Source of the DNA: CAZHMB01 sp964533515
GTDB lineage: Archaea > Nanobdellota > Nanobdellia > Pacearchaeales > GW2011-AR1
Length of the DNA stretch: 5,943 nt
Assembly: GCA_964533515.1 (NCBI GenBank)
Contig: CAZHMB010000031.1
Span: 1-5,943, forward strand
Direction: 5' to 3'
Shown: piece after piece, positions 5,674 to 5,943 of the stretch
Layout of the letters: each line of letters begins with the position of its first letter
Numbering within the stretch: position 1 is the stretch's first letter
Notes under the pieces: model-generated
What the model was told of the DNA's origin: nothing
Databases searched by the model: none
Seen by the model: only the letters and a program-made list of their open reading frames with translations
Program-made: the position numbers and the translations under genes

Positions 5674-5937
5674 ATGGAAAATCCAATTAGGGTAAATAGA
5701 TTATTAGAACTTCAAAAAGAAGTTGAAGAGGAAAAGAAATCTAAAAAGATATATGAACACCCCGGCAAATCACATTTTACCCGGCTGTTCGGTGGGGGCG
5801 TATATGATGTTGAAAGAAACGAAACATCATTCGCCGCCAATTCCGATATAAAATTCCGAGGTTCGGACGAGCAGAGGAGAATCGAAAGTGGGGGCGTATA
5901 TACAATTGAGCAAAGCGAAATTGTATATTCTCTCTGA
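5674..5937 (+). CDS. Small ORF (87 aa), coding status uncertain; overlaps two covarying hairpins
   Basis: The frame encodes 87 residues from the ATG at 5674; a GTG at 5629 would add 15 residues but lies upstream of the TATA box. The first 30 residues are highly charged and helical (LLELQKEVEEEKKSKK). The second half has two repeats, GGGVYDVERNE (40-50) and SGGVYTIEQSE (72-82), sharing GGVYx[VI]E[RQ][NS]E. No transmembrane segment, signal peptide or cysteine is present, and no family is recognised. The repeats coincide with the 14-base direct repeats and hairpins at 5792-5832 and 5888-5928, whose compensating stem changes suggest selection on nucleic acid structure. Either the frame is an accident inside a structured RNA, or it is a real small protein with a repeated beta-hairpin-like motif. 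A small-peptide substrate of the upstream radical SAM enzymes is a further, speculative option. Confidence 0.4.
   Translation: MENPIRVNRLLELQKEVEEEKKSKKIYEHPGKSHFTRLFGGGVYDVERNETSFAANSDIKFRGSDEQRRIESGGVYTIEQSEIVYSL
5792..5805 (+). repeat. 14-base direct repeat, copy 1
   Basis: The sequence GTGGGGGCGTATAT occurs here and again exactly, 96 bases later. It leads straight into hairpin 1, and its last two bases form part of that stem. The spacing is a multiple of three, so the copies also share reading frame (GGVY). Confidence 0.9.
5793..5839. other. Hairpin 1: 8-bp perfect stem, 11-base loop, with a GC-rich lower stem
   Basis: ATGATGTT (5804-5811) pairs perfectly with AACATCAT (5823-5830) around an 11-base loop, GAAAGAAACGA. 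Below an asymmetric bulge (5801-5803 against 5831), GGCG (5797-5800) can pair with CGCC (5832-5835). After a G-G mismatch, TGG (5793-5795) can pair with CCA (5837-5839). The loop begins GA and ends GA, so tandem G-A pairs could extend the stem. Its position relative to the 14-base repeat is the same as for hairpin 2. Confidence 0.7.
5855..5867. other. Small hairpin between the two repeat units
   Basis: TCCGA (5855-5859) can pair with TCGGA (5863-5867) across a 3-base loop. AATTCCGA occurs twice nearby (5839-5846 and 5852-5859), so alternative pairings with the same right arm are possible. The structure is short and could be chance. Confidence 0.3.
5888..5901 (+). repeat. 14-base direct repeat, copy 2
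   Basis: This is an exact second copy of GTGGGGGCGTATAT and is followed by hairpin 2 at the same offset as in copy 1. Sequence upstream of the two copies is not similar, so this is not a simple long tandem duplication. Confidence 0.9.
5898..5928. other. Hairpin 2: 10-bp perfect stem, 11-base loop
   Basis: ATATACAATT (5898-5907) pairs perfectly with AATTGTATAT (5919-5928) around an 11-base loop, GAGCAAAGCGA. Compared with hairpin 1, the eight shared pair positions include four that differ, each by a compensating change on both arms. The loops share 7 of 11 bases, including the GA at the 5' end and CGA at the 3' end. A weaker lower stem is possible between 5891-5896 and 5930-5935 with G-U pairs. 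TTTT follows at the window edge (5940-5943), so a terminator could begin there. Confidence 0.75.
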
Positions 5938-5943
5938 AATTTT

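Noticed and set aside
5708..5724. Inverted repeat AACTTC / GAAGTT with an A5 loop
   Set aside because: It is only six base pairs in purine-rich, Glu/Lys-coding sequence where such pairing is easily fortuitous, and it has no second copy.
5761..5785. CCCGGC direct repeat with self-complementary CCGG cores
   Set aside because: The pairing is only four base pairs followed by mismatches; it is too weak to call as part of the structured element without comparative data.
5792..5901. CRISPR array
   Set aside because: There are only two 14-base repeats with a 96-base period, within a reading frame, and no spacer-repeat pattern.
5855..5935. tRNA or other known RNA gene suggested by GGTTCGG-like sequence
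   Set aside because: No cloverleaf, acceptor stem or anticodon arm can be drawn, and I see no match to SRP, RNase P or 5S RNA motifs.

Overview
The window is AT-rich and looks like the chromosome of a small-genome archaeon, most likely of the DPANN type (Pacearchaeota or Woesearchaeota-like). Three things point there. First, the surface protein has a cysteine motif of the CGD...NNGETCSSCPADVGAC kind and an FFSRITGAVVG stretch before its membrane anchor. Second, promoters are archaeal TATA boxes that sit a fixed distance upstream of the start codons, which implies leaderless mRNAs. Third, termination appears to use bare T tracts. No sequence search was possible, so the lineage is an inference.

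Layout, all genes on the + strand. Positions 3-767 hold the C-terminal part of a secreted, membrane-anchored surface protein cut by the window edge. Positions 813-1382 encode a histidine phosphatase, and 1405-2043 a peptidase S51 (dipeptidase E-like) protein; each has its own TATA box. Positions 2078-5563 form a compact three-gene operon: a B12-binding-like radical SAM protein, a second radical SAM protein related to the spore photoproduct lyase type with extra C-terminal cysteines, and a 418-residue protein I do not recognise whose N-terminal part is internally duplicated. The genes overlap by 4 and 8 bases. A TATA box lies in front of the first and a T8 tract follows the last. The two radical enzymes and the unknown protein probably act in one pathway whose substrate cannot be read from sequence.

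The last stretch, 5642-5943, is the most unusual. It has its own TATA box and a small 87-codon reading frame. Inside that frame a 14-base direct repeat occurs twice, 96 bases apart, and each copy leads into a perfect hairpin with an 11-base loop. The two hairpins share stem position, loop length and part of the loop sequence, while four consecutive base pairs in the stem differ by compensating double changes. This suggests selection on structure, so the locus may be a structured RNA (or DNA element) rather than, or as well as, a small protein. The competing reading is a small protein with two GGVYxxExxE repeats, possibly a peptide substrate for the neighbouring radical SAM enzymes.
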